DNA from: Rhyacophila brunnea
Taxonomy: Eukaryota > Arthropoda > Insecta > Trichoptera > Rhyacophilidae
Length of the DNA stretch: 64,000 nucleotides
Direction: 5' to 3'
Assembly: GCA_022495005.1 (NCBI GenBank)
Contig: JAGYXB010000615.1
Coordinates: 62,001 to 126,000, forward strand
A model generated the notes under the pieces. It was not told the origin of the DNA. It ran no database searches and saw only the letters and a program-made list of their open reading frames with translations. Each line of letters opens with the position of its first letter. Position 1 is the first letter of the stretch. The position numbers and the translations under genes are program-made. Below are positions 54,226 to 64,000 of the stretch, piece by piece.

Positions 54226-54453
54226 ATTTCAAAATCAGCCAAGTCCACCTTTAGGTATTTTTGACTTTTTTGTGAATTGCTGAAGAACTACTGCTTTCTA
54301 ACATTTCTGCATTATAAAAATGTGGAATTTATTAATTTTAAATATTCTATACTCGAAATAATATAAACTTTCACGCTTGTGACTGTGTATTTGAGAAAAC
54401 AAAAAGCTGTTTTTCTCCTATTCATCTAATATGGACTTGGCTGATTTTGAAAT
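54226..54453. mobile_element. 228-bp MITE with 22-bp TIRs
   Basis: ATTTCAAAATCAGCCAAGTC then CA is exactly inverted at the right end (TGGACTTGGCTGATTTTGAA then AT). Target duplication unclear. Confidence 0.82.
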
Positions 54454-54531
54454 CTAGCCACAATTATTCGTATAACTATTTCTTTTATTCAACGAATAAT
54501 TCACAAGATTTAAGAATGTACCTTTCTAGTT

Positions 54532-55054
54532 ATTGAACATACATAATTTTGAAAAACACTTCAGAGAAAATATATTATAACCAATAGAAAAAATCTTTTT
54601 GAAAAAAGTAAGACACCGGCAGGAATCGAACCTGCATCTCTTGGGTTTCGCGCCCTGCACACAGACCACTACGCTACGAGGTGACATACTAATTGCGACA
54701 AACATTTTATGTTGTAACTTCCTTGAACTTGCTAATAATTTATACATACAATACAATATAAAATATTGGAGAGATCCGTGACGTCGGTTAGTAATTAAAG
54801 TAATAGGTACCCACTTTGATTTAGAATACAAATGCCGATTGCCTTAGTAGCTCAATTTGGAAGAGGGGCTGATGAGCAAAGTATTAAGTACCAATTTAAA
54901 GTCTGTCGCAATTAGTATGTCACCTCGTAGGGCGCAAAACCCAAGAGATGCAGGTTCAATTCCTGCCGGGTGTCTTACTTTTTTCAAAAGGATTTTTTCT
55001 ATTAGTTGTAAGATATTTTCTCAGTAGTGTTTTTCAAAATTATGTATGTTCAAT
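54532..55054. repeat. Inverted pair of tRNA-like repeats
   Basis: Two arms of about 170 bp (54532-54705 and 54882-55054) are inverted copies. Each runs from ATTGAACATACATAATTTTG through TAGAAAAAATC to a tRNA-like block on the outward strand with B box GGTTCGATTCC/GGTTCAATTCC. The left arm also has an A box (TAGCGTAGTGG), which the right arm has lost with an 18-19 bp deletion. The block does not fold as a proper tRNA: acceptor and anticodon stems mismatch. I read it as a pair of SINEs or a tRNA-carrying foldback element, not a gene. Confidence 0.8.
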
Positions 55055-55498
55055 TATCCGTATCGCAGAGTTTGGCAACGACACATGCCACACTATGTCA
55101 AATGTATTCTTTGTGTGATAGTCCTATATTATTTACAGTTTGTGTTACTGTTTGCACTGCCGAAACCGGGAGATATAATAATCCTACATACTTTACTTTT
55201 AATAAATTCTATTTATAATGACCTAACCTAACTTATACATTGAAAAAACTTTCGATTATTAGCTTGTTGGTAGTTTTGAATGTCTATTACATATTGTAAA
55301 CCAGCATTTAAAGTGTTCAAATATTGTATGTATAACTTTACTACTTGGTAATGTAATGGAATACATAATAAGACCAATTCTTTTACTTGTCAAAACACAG
55401 GTCTACTTTTTATGAATAATTGTCAATTATCTATCCATTAAAACTAACACTATTTGTAAGAATCAGAGATTCATTTTAAAACAATAATCATGATATAT

Positions 55499-55995
55499 CA
55501 GCGTTTCCCAAACTTTCCACGAATGCGACCAGGTATTTATCGGAATAAGTATATTGTTTTCGCAAACCAGTTTTACAGATTTTTAATACTACTCTCACGA
55601 GCTACATATTAGCACATCTGTAAGTTATTTTATTTTGCAGACTCAATTATGGCAATCTTCACGCTGTTATCCATAGCATCTGTCAAAAACTGCAATCATT
55701 TCAATATAATTTAGATTCACCGAAACAGTTAATTTTTCAAACTATTATTAAATGATATTGCAGATAATGCCAAATAAGTCGTAAACCTTTTGAAATTGTT
55801 ACGAGTGGACGATGAAGTATAACTCACCAAACATCAGTTAATTTTTCAATCATGAAGTGACAACTTAAAAATAATTAATATAAAATATAATTAATTTTAA
55901 TTCATGTATTTGAACAAGTTCTTAATTTAAATTGATTGATAAAAATGGCTTCATTATTGGGACAAATTATTTTGTGTAAGACTCTGGCAACGCTG
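55499..55995. mobile_element. Possible hAT-like element
   Basis: CAGCGTTTCCCAAACT at the left and GACTCTGGCAACGCTG at the right resemble hAT ends. The flanks TGATATAT and GTATACAT agree only partly. Interior AT-rich, no ORF. Confidence 0.5.
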
Positions 55996-56375
55996 GTATA
56001 CATTATTATTTGTTATATTGTTGTTTGTGCATACTATGTGTATAGAAATGATAAGTTTATACAATACGTTATTTATTAATTTGAATTTCTAATCATATTG
56101 TCTTGTTTCTTTATGTTTATCATATTTTACTACTTGAGTGTTCAAACAATACTAACTATTAAATTATTAGGTACGTTACAGCTTACATGGAACCATTGAC
56201 ATTTATCACTCAACTTAGCGAAATTGATTTTGCAGATTCGGCAAGGTAGTAGGCAGGGACGAGTAGTAACTGTTCTAGTCACAGAACAGATTAATAAGAT
56301 GCAAATTGTCATAGGGCATAGACTAACATCTAAGACTAAGTCAGTTTTGGTTTATGACAAAGCACATTTCACTTG

Positions 56376-56770
56376 TGATATTACATATTCTTTTAACACG
56401 TGTTTAAGAGCGTACATAAGTGAAACGACAAACAATTTTCAACAATATGTGGGACGTAATTTCGGTTGCCAGTCGGAGAGCGATAGTCGACCTGTGAGCA
56501 CGTCAATTTGTTTTGTGATTACGTCGGAGGAATATATTCTTAAACCGTGTAAAGATGACTAAAAAACGTTCTGCATGTACTTGAAAAAGAAAACATGTCA
56601 ATGAATATACTATTATTATTACAAATATAATAATAAACATAACATTAAACGCATGTTGAATTTCTATGACAAATTATATTTCATTTGGCTCGCGTCATTT
56701 GCACAATCCGCGCATCACCTAGTCACGATCTTTTTAGACCATGCCTCAGCTGAGGTATAGCCTTAAGTTT
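56376..56770. repeat. Dispersed repeat R3, copy 2 (inverted to copy 1)
   Basis: Reverse-complement match to 35825-36210. An open frame at 56224-56562 (112 codons) overlaps it and is partly readable in the other copy as well ([10 protein letters not shown] versus YISETTNNFQ). It is either a repeat-borne ORF remnant or chance. Confidence 0.78.
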
Positions 56771-56954
56771 ATCCCCTATTTCTCCACACTCGTTAATGGT
56801 TTCTTTTTACAGCCACACCCAGATGGTAACCCACATCCATTATTTTCAAGTTGGATTTCTGACCTCCATGTATTTTGATTTTAACACACTCAGGAAGGCC
56901 TTGTACAGCACACCCAATGAAGTTGTTGACTACAATTAGGTTCAATAATGTGCC

Positions 56955-57185
56955 CAGCGCTCGAAATGGAAAAGTTTACGAACCGGAGCGCTCGACAAAT
57001 TTTCTGAAGATATTTACATAGTCATCAAATCATACGTGTATTTTATAAAAATGACTGTCAGATTTTCTATTATATGGCCTAGCTTAGACGGTCAACATAT
57101 TTTTTCCACGAGACGGAGTGATAATTTTACAAATTTTACGACCCGGAACGGCGCTCCGGTGCGTTCCATTCCATTTCGAGCCCTG
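56955..57185. mobile_element. 231-bp hAT MITE
   Basis: Perfect 8-bp duplication AATGTGCC (56947-56954, 57186-57193). Ends CAGCGCTCGAAATGGAA and CCATTTCGAGCCCTG, with GAACCGGAGCGCTCG/CGGCGCTCCGGT inverted inside. Confidence 0.9.
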
Positions 57186-57389
57186 AATGTGCCCATTATC
57201 ACAGTTTCAAACAGTTGGTGCAAAGTTATGATGTTCTTGTATGATTCGTAGTCCCACTAATTTATCTGTAGAGCAAGAGAAATAGAACTACATAATAAGT
57301 CTAACTATGCCATATTGAATACGTCATTCGGCTGTCAGATTCTGTTCAGTATATTGTGACTCCTTTATCAATTCTACAGATAAGTAGGT

Positions 57390-58107
57390 ATATCTTTGCG
57401 TACGTCCCGAAATAAAGTTTTTACTACTTACCTATGGCACCATAGTCAATTACCATTTTTAATCTCGTTGCCTTTATTAATTGTGATTGGTCCTCATGGC
57501 CGACCCTTGGTCATCAGTATGGCTGGGAAAATTATTATATTGATGCTTTTTTTTGATACAATACTAAATATCAATACATTTTCTTTGGATATGTCATTCC
57601 AAAGTAATGAGGTCACTTTGGCGTAAAATCTGCCTCTCTCTAGTTGCTGACCTGCGTATTCCACCCATAACTAGATCTGCAGAGTTAATTTTGCATAGAT
57701 GAGCGATGAATCCAATATGATGTCAATGGTTTCCTTTAAACCGTAATATGCCAGTTATTACTATTATTTTGTTTTCATGAAGTACTATTGATTTCCAATA
57801 ACCTAATCATTATGTTTATTCCATTTGTTAATGTTATTTATTTTAATACTACAGTATTATTTTCTATGTCTTATGCACTGAATTTGCCCAAGGAAAACAG
57901 TTTTCCCATACCCACCTCAAATTTACTCATTTATATTAATTAGTTTAAATTACACACATATTACGATCAAAACTATTACATTTATTTACTTTTACAAAAT
58001 ACTTTTATTATTAATTGAATACAAGGCTTACTTCAATCTTCATGAATAATTATCCTAACTAACAATATATTAACATTATCCAATTAAAAATAATACAATG
58101 TTTCCAT
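57390..58107. other. Non-coding AT-rich stretch
   Basis: No gene, TIR pair or repeat match was recognised. Confidence 0.45.
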
Positions 58108-58115
58108 GTTATAAC

Positions 58116-58959
58116 CAGTGGTGTAGCAGGGCGGAGCGTGGTATGTTAACAACCTACCACTCGCGCTCTATGACGCCATGATCGACAGGCCGCACATACC
58201 AATTTCACGAGTTATCTCATCCGACTTTAAACTCAAATTACTAGCCACTGTGGATTGATTTGCATGATCTAAAAAATTAAACACAGTGACATCTGTTTGA
58301 ATAATTATGAAATACTATGCCACAATGTATCGGTATTACAGCAATTTTAGTAAGAGCTTCGCTCTACATTCAACGTGTGTTGTTAAAAATCTGCGGCCTC
58401 TCAGATACTGCCATACTAATATCGTGAGGCATAAAAAAGGTTGACTTGCGGAAAATATTGAGAACTACAGTTATATTTATACTCCGTAAAAATGCGGGAC
58501 AAGCGGTTAGTCAGTTTAATTTCAAAGTGATTGTTGGAAAATCTTTTGCCTTTTTTTCTAAAATAGTAAAATTCTAAAATTTCGGTAGTTAACCTTTAAT
58601 ATATTGAAAGATTAGTTTTCGAAACAGTTTCTAACCAGGAACTTGACATCATTTTGTTTAGCACTACACTGCTGGTTTATAACCTGCAGTATTATAGTGG
58701 GACTGGAGTGTACTCCAGAACTTTTTTTAAACAATTATTGTCACACAGAATTTAGAATCTCATGAATACAGAGGATAACATTGTAATCAATTGAAATATC
58801 CATATCCTGTAAACTTATGGATGTAAAAGTTATGTCTGATTTTATGGTAGAAAAGTCAAAGTTTATCGTAATGTTATGAAATTTAACGATATATAAAAAA
58901 ATCGACTTTTGAAGAAGGAGGGGGGGGTTAGATAAAGTAAACACCGTCCAGCACCACTG
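58116..58959. mobile_element. Non-autonomous hAT element (844 bp)
   Basis: Perfect, palindromic 8-bp duplication GTTATAAC (58108-58115, 58960-58967). Ends CAGTGGTGTAGCAGGGCGG and CCGTCCAGCACCACTG. No transposase readable. Confidence 0.9.
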
Positions 58960-59132
58960 GTTATAACAAGTCGTTATTATAAGGATGAATATAATGTAAA
59001 AGTTAGGAATTCTCAAATCATTTTTTGTATGATAAGATGTCGTAACATATAATATTATGAAGAAAATTATTTTGAAAATACATTAATTTTTGTTTTAATT
59101 TAAAAAAAAAATATATCCTTAACCACTAGCGC

Positions 59133-59359
59133 ATCTATTATATACACAAGACTGCTGTCGGCGGCTATCGAGGGTAGTTTTTCATATTTTTGTATTGAAG
59201 TATTATAGTTTTTACAATAAGTGCTATGTTTTAACAGCACCTCTCTTGAGTGTGCTAACTTTTAGAGCGAGATAATAATATAATGATAATACCTCAATAC
59301 AAAAATATGATAAACTCCCCTCGATAACCGCCGATATCAGTCTTGTGTATAGAATAGAT
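59133..59359. mobile_element. 227-bp foldback MITE, core related to 10782-11091
   Basis: ATCTATTATATACACAAGAC pairs with GTCTTGTGTATAGAATAGAT, and pairing continues through GGCGGCTATCGAGGG and TTTTTGTATTGA. The core AATAAGTGCTATGTTTTAAC then AGCACCTCTCTTG matches the core of 10782-11091. Confidence 0.8.
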
Positions 59360-59451
59360 TGGCAGATTCTTCAGATTTATTATTCAATTAAGTGTTGAAA
59401 ATATAATATTATGATGGGATGATAAATACCTAGGTACCTACCTAAATAATA

Positions 59452-59530
59452 AATGTAAGTCACTGGCCTATCATCCGGGGTTCCGGGTTCCATTCCTGGT
59501 GAAGTCACAATATAACAATGGAAAATAAAT
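59452..59530 (+). mobile_element. SINE-B head copy
   Basis: AAGTCACTGGCCTATCATCC, B box GGGTTCCATTCCTGG, then TGAAGTCACAATATAAC. Same order as 40502-40578. Confidence 0.65.
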
Positions 59531-59724
59531 ATTTCAATGTATTTCGTATGGTTGTAAATAAGAGGCGAAATCGATTAAATAATATAACACCCACCACTTT
59601 CCTATTGCAAAAAAAGGTGAAACTTTTCCTGTATGTGTTATATCGCACATCCCTCTATATTCTATTCACTATTAAATAGTAAAAACAATCTCGGTTATTG
59701 TATAAATTCAAAGATATTAAAGAG

Positions 59725-59955
59725 TTAGGTTACTTCTAGGTCTTCTTCTTCGTGTCGGGTCTTCAATAGATACAATGTGTCGCTCCAGAAGTGTGCGAAG
59801 GCAACACCATTTTCCTCGGCTTGTAGGATCTCGTCGAAATTGCAGCTTACTGGGCAAGTCTTGCATGAAAAAAAGTGCTCCATGCATTTCATCGCACTCG
59901 CAGGTTTGTTCATCAGAGCACCCCCACCCCAATTCATCAACTTCTGGTTATTCAA
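59725..59955 (-). other. Unrecognised minus-strand ORF, 76 codons
   Basis: GC-richer than its surroundings. Two overlapping frames are open. The 76-residue one has six Cys and an acidic end (KTRHEEEDLEVT). No known family comes to mind. It could be an exon or transposon fragment, or chance. Confidence 0.2.
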
Positions 59956-60271
59956 TTAGATGAGCAATTTATAATGACAAGGCTTAATTCGAAGATGTTG
60001 AAAAAAACTTCTATAGAACAAAGATCATACGTATAGTATAGTAAAACACGTCATCTTGCATAGATCTTTAGATGGCAATGTGTCAATGCTGGCAAGGCAT
60101 AGAATATTGATTTTTGATTGAATTACACGAGAAACCTGAAATCGCTGTCTAGTGTTGCTATATGTAATTCCCTTTAGTCAAGGGCGAATTGCCACAGAAC
60201 TTCTCATCCCAAATGATTTTTTTATTATAAATTGTGAACAAGACCCTTATGTACTTACATGTGGTCATTAC

Positions 60272-60724
60272 CAACGATCCCTCTAATTTTTCTATTGTGC
60301 TTGCGGATCATCAACGCATCTGAGCAGTGGCATAACTAGGGTTGGTGTCACCCGTCAGTGACGGGCCGTCACCGGGTGCAGTAAATTTACACCCCCCACA
60401 AACACACATACAATTTTTCATTAAAACTTATATTTTTAAGGTATTTATTTTTTTCAGGGAACTTATATAATAATAACACTAACAACGATAATCCTGCTGA
60501 CGTACAATTTTACTTGCGTACTCGCGTTAGTCACACTTGACTTTTGCCTTCCGAGATTTGAGTCGAAGAATTGTGCATGTGATGGTTTTGTGCATTCAAG
60601 CAAAACTAAAATCTGGCAAAGGGAACTTTATTTTACAATATTTTTGGAGGACTACGGGGGATGAAAACATGTGTGCGGACACATTTTGGTAGGTGTGCGC
60701 GCGCACTTCATACAGGGAACATTG
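60272..60724. mobile_element. Non-autonomous hAT element (453 bp)
   Basis: Perfect 8-bp duplication GTCATTAC (60264-60271, 60725-60732). Ends CAACGATCCCT and AGGGAACATTG. Inside is a second hAT-like start CAGTGGCATAACTAGGGTTG (from about 60326), perhaps a nested fragment. Confidence 0.87.
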
Positions 60725-60734
60725 GTCATTACCC

Positions 60735-61425
60735 TATTTATTCGAAGAGAAATTACACTACAAAATTCACATACTTATTGTATAATTCCAATTAATATAC
60801 ATATCGCTGAAATTTGAAAATAAGAACATCCATAATAATTTCTGGCGCCTTGTATTGTTTTGTATTATATTTTTTAAAACCCTCCGAGTCATTCTATATT
60901 CGACAATAGAATTTATTCATTTTCATATCAACAGCAAAAAACAATATATTTATTATGTTTAATAATATCTATTTAGTTTTTGGCCAATTGATCAGGAAAT
61001 CAACAATCTGTCAGTAGTGTTTTTAGATACTTATGTGGAGGCCCAAAAAAAACAATGAAATAAGCTTTATAAAAAATATATGAATATAAAAGCAGCATAC
61101 AACACAACCACAAGAAGTTTCATTTTGACCCATTTGCCTACTGCATGTCTACTGTTTCACACACTTCCTGCATGGGAGATCTGTGCAGTGTGGTGGATAA
61201 AAACACAACGGCTATAGGTATAGAGGTTGTTGTGGGCCCACAGCGTAAGCATATATGTTGCCGTCATTTTTTCTTTGATTCATTCCATGAAGAATATTGC
61301 GTTCTTTTATATTCACTAAAAAATTTTAATTGTCCAAGTTTGATGAATCCAGATCTGAAAGTGTCCAATGATTTTTTTTAATTATACTTAGATCAAGGCC
61401 TGAACAAAAATGATGCATAAGTGCG
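60735..61425. other. Non-coding stretch
   Basis: A 78-codon ORF at 61145-61381 has no recognisable family. No repeat ends were seen. Confidence 0.4.
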
Positions 61426-61641
61426 AGTGTTCGGCACCCTTATAATCTCTGCGACACGCGCTAGAGTAAGATAAAAGGTTTACAGATGTGTAGAAGATTT
61501 TGTTGTCGGCGTAGCCACCAAATCTAAGTTTTTTGCTTAACTAAGCGTCGATAACCTGCGAGCGCGTGTTGCTAAAATTGCTATTTTTTGTGTTAAACAT
61601 AAAGTCAGTGGTAAATATTTTTAGTTAATTAAGTAGGAAAG

Positions 61642-61712
61642 ATGGTTCTGTGTGTTGTATTAAAATATGGTAGCCATACTGATAAGCAAGAAGATGGTAT
61701 TACGTTTCATAG
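61642..61712 (+). CDS. Candidate first coding exon of a THAP-domain protein (partial)
   Basis: MVLCVVLKYGSHTDKQEDGI then TFHR fits the start of a THAP zinc finger, a DNA-binding domain common in insect genes and P-element-like transposases: Cys near residue 4, then G..FHR before a splice site. The donor AG|GTAAGTT splits the Arg codon in phase 2, a common break in this family. The second zinc Cys appears replaced (Tyr at residue 9). The rest of the protein (P, W, C, H residues) is not found before the palindrome at 61796, so it lies further downstream or is lost. Confidence 0.45.
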
Positions 61713-61795
61713 GTAAGTTGATACATGTTCGTGATAATTTATTTGTATATTATTATATATTTTAATATCAAGTGACCGTGTTTCTTTAAAATAAC

Positions 61796-63197
61796 TTAAG
61801 GGGGGACATGCTCGTCGAAAGTCAAAATTGAGTTTTTATTGTATTTTCAAACCATGATCCTGGACACTCCTTAAACGCTGTAGATAATCTATTTATATAA
61901 TTTTGAAGCCTTATTATCCTTTATAGTTATTTTAAACATTTGATGACTGCATAAAGTATTTTTGTTACATAAAATAGTATTCTTTTAAACCTCTCGCTCT
62001 AATGTTTTAGAATATAGTCATATTTCGGTACATAACTGTGCAGTAGTGTTAAGATTTTTTACATTTATTAATTTTTAAACGCATTTATAAAACCATTAGC
62101 ATAATTTATTACGAGATAATTTTTGTAAAATATTCACGATAAAAAATTATATTGATAATCTCTGTGATCCCAAATTTGACAAGAATTAGGCATTTTATTA
62201 TTCAAAAAATCGGCAAGATTAACACATTTGAAGATGATTCTAAAGATATTTATTATAAGCTATGTCTTTGACCATTCAAGTGTGATAAACATCTTATGAA
62301 TAATGATTGCTTTATAATAATTATTGACCTAAGAATAAGGTAGTGTTTTTTTGAAATACGCCATTTCTTTTGTCATTCCCCAGTGGTTAAGCTACAACAT
62401 ACGGCCGTAGCCATAAATTGACAAACTATAATTGAAGTAGGGAGTAAAATGATATTGACGCGCGTATTTGAACATGTACCGTTTAAAAAAAAAATAAAAA
62501 AAAATTCGGTTAGGTACATGTTCAAACACGCGCGTTAACATAATTTTACTTCCTACTTTAATTATAGTTTGTCATTTTATGGCTACGGCCGTATGTTGTA
62601 GCTTAACCACTGGGGAATGACAAAAGAAATGGCGTATTTCAAAAAAACACTACCTTATTCTTAGGTCAATAATTATTATAAAGCAATCATTATTCATAAG
62701 ATGTTTATCACACTTGAATGGTCAAAGACATAGCTTATAATAAATATCTTTAGAATCATCTTCAAATGTGTTAATCTTGCCGATTTTTTGAATAAAAAAA
62801 TGCCTAATTCTTGTCAAATTTGGGATCACAGAGATTAGCAATATAATTTTTTATCGTGAATATTTTACAAAAATTATCTCGTAATAAATTATGCTAATGG
62901 TTTATTAAATGCGTTTAAAAATTAATAAATGTAAAAAATCTTAACACCACTGCACAGTTATGTACCGAAATATGACTATATTCTAAAATATTAGAGCGAG
63001 AGGTTTAAAAGAATACTATTTTATGTAACAAAAATACTTCATGCAGTCATCAAATGTTTAAAATAACTATAAAGGATAATAAGGCTTCAAAATTCTATAA
63101 ATAGATCATCTACAACGTTTAAGGAGTGTCCAGGATCATGGTTTGAAAATACAATAAAAACTCAAATTTGACCTTCGACGAGCATGTCCCCCCTTAA
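61796..63197. repeat. 1.4-kb near-perfect palindrome bounded by TTAA
   Basis: Two 685-bp arms (61796-62480 and 62513-63197) are inverted copies around a 32-bp A-rich loop. In the segments I compared by eye they differ at only a few per cent of bases. Both ends read TTAA followed or preceded by six G/C, then ACATGCTCGTCGAA. Symmetry is exact: both arm pairs share the same midpoint (62496.5), so there is no net indel between arms. TTAA-flanked ends suggest a piggyBac- or Kolobok-type insertion. Confidence 0.95.
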
Positions 63198-63544
63198 AGT
63201 ATGGATATTTTTACCTAATGGTTGCATTTTGATACTTAAAAATACTATATAACGTAAAAAAATATATTTTAATTCTGAGCGTCCAGTGCGAGCACTAGCA
63301 AATGGTCTATGGTCTCGAACATTTGTATACGAATGCGTTCGCTTGCCCACAAACCAAACGCACGGCACGCAGCTTCATTTAGCAATGCAATGGGTGGCGT
63401 CTAGATGTATCTATAGTCTAAGACTTAGATACAATCCAATGTGGATCTTGACCGCTTCACGAAGGAATTTTTCATCAAGAAAGGATGATAACCATTTGCT
63501 CAACGTCTTTGATCCATGCCCCAGTTTCAAACACACATTGAAAA

Positions 63545-63630
63545 AACAGCATTTGAATTATCCAGACCCAGAATTCGAAACCGAAACCCACGATTTTATA
63601 AGCTGACACGTTACCGCTTGGCCATCAGAT
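63545..63630 (-). mobile_element. SINE-A head, minus strand
   Basis: The reverse complement reads GATGGCCAAGCGGTAACGTG (A box), TCGTGGGTTTCGGTTTCGAA then TTCTGGGTCTGG (B box). The tail is not preserved upstream. Confidence 0.75.
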
Positions 63631-63839
63631 ATAATTAATTATAAAAGCAAATTATTACTTAATACCTATGTGAACTTTTCTATTTTTATTACCTACCTAT
63701 AAGTATTTCATATTAAATCTGTATTATAGAATTAATTTTTTATTTATATTTTTCAGGTCAAAAAACGATACCTAATATACAAAATAATAATGGATGAAAA
63801 AGTAATATTGTGTGTAGTACTAACTAAACTAAACAGTAC

Positions 63840-64000
63840 GTACGCAGTACACGTGTTGAATGTTATGTCGAGTGACGATAATTACGTAAGCAAGGGCCAA
63901 TGAGCACAGAGATGCACATTGAAGGGGCGGAGCTGTTACGTCACGCACCCTTCACCCCGCAGATGTCGCATTGCCGCCTGTTGAGTGACGTCACAAAATG
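63840..64000. promoter_or_regulatory. CpG-rich patch with CRE-like sites
   Basis: Contains TGACGTCAC at 63985-63993, TTACGTCACG at about 63938, GTCGAGTGACG, ATTACGTAAGC and GGGGCGGAG, in a GC-richer context than the preceding kilobase. It may be a promoter reaching past the window end, but nothing downstream can be seen. Confidence 0.35.

Noticed and set aside
54605..54690. Possible tRNA gene on the minus strand
   Set aside because: A and B boxes are present, but acceptor and anticodon stems do not pair, there is no U33, and the block is part of a repeated inverted module. Treated as a tRNA-derived repeat.
56224..56562. 112-codon ORF as a host gene
   Set aside because: It overlaps repeat R3, has no start context or splice evidence, and is only partly open in the second copy. 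Kept as a repeat observation.

Overview
The window looks like nuclear DNA of an insect: AT-rich, with a long gene split by GT-AG introns and very dense in DNA transposons (hAT, pogo/Tigger, Helitron), tRNA-derived SINEs and LINE fragments. I cannot name the species. A hemipteroid insect is a guess from the style of the repeats. Nothing bacterial, plasmid or viral was seen.

The one well-supported gene is a phospholipase D of the PLD1/PLD2 (PX-PH, two-HKD) class on the + strand. Eighteen coding exons run from the ATG at 12374 to the stop ending at 49641. All 17 junctions are GT-AG and keep the reading frame, giving 1217 residues with a PX domain, a PH domain, both HKD catalytic motifs and the conserved C-terminus ending in Trp-Thr. 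Non-coding 5' exons probably lie upstream, because the first coding exon has its own splice acceptor, but I could not place them.

Layout. 1-12362: a LINE fragment, hAT, R1 and R2 repeats, and a degenerate 2.3-kb DNA transposon (6919-9227) carrying the remains of a transposase-like protein. 12374-49641: the PLD gene, with introns loaded by four deletion derivatives of one Tigger/pogo element, a second Tigger family, a Helitron, hAT MITEs with 8-bp target duplications, a long-TIR MITE family carrying nested SINEs, and a 5'-truncated LINE. 49642-64000: no convincing complete gene, but a series of TSD-bounded hAT elements, an inverted pair of tRNA-like repeats, a candidate THAP-type first exon (61642-61712), and a near-perfect 1.4-kb palindrome (61796-63197) bounded by TTAA.

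The most unusual observations are the large TTAA-bounded palindrome beside the THAP-like exon; three elements that all end in ATATCG...CGATAT, one of which carries the transposase remains; and two SINE insertions into almost the same spot of two copies of one MITE.
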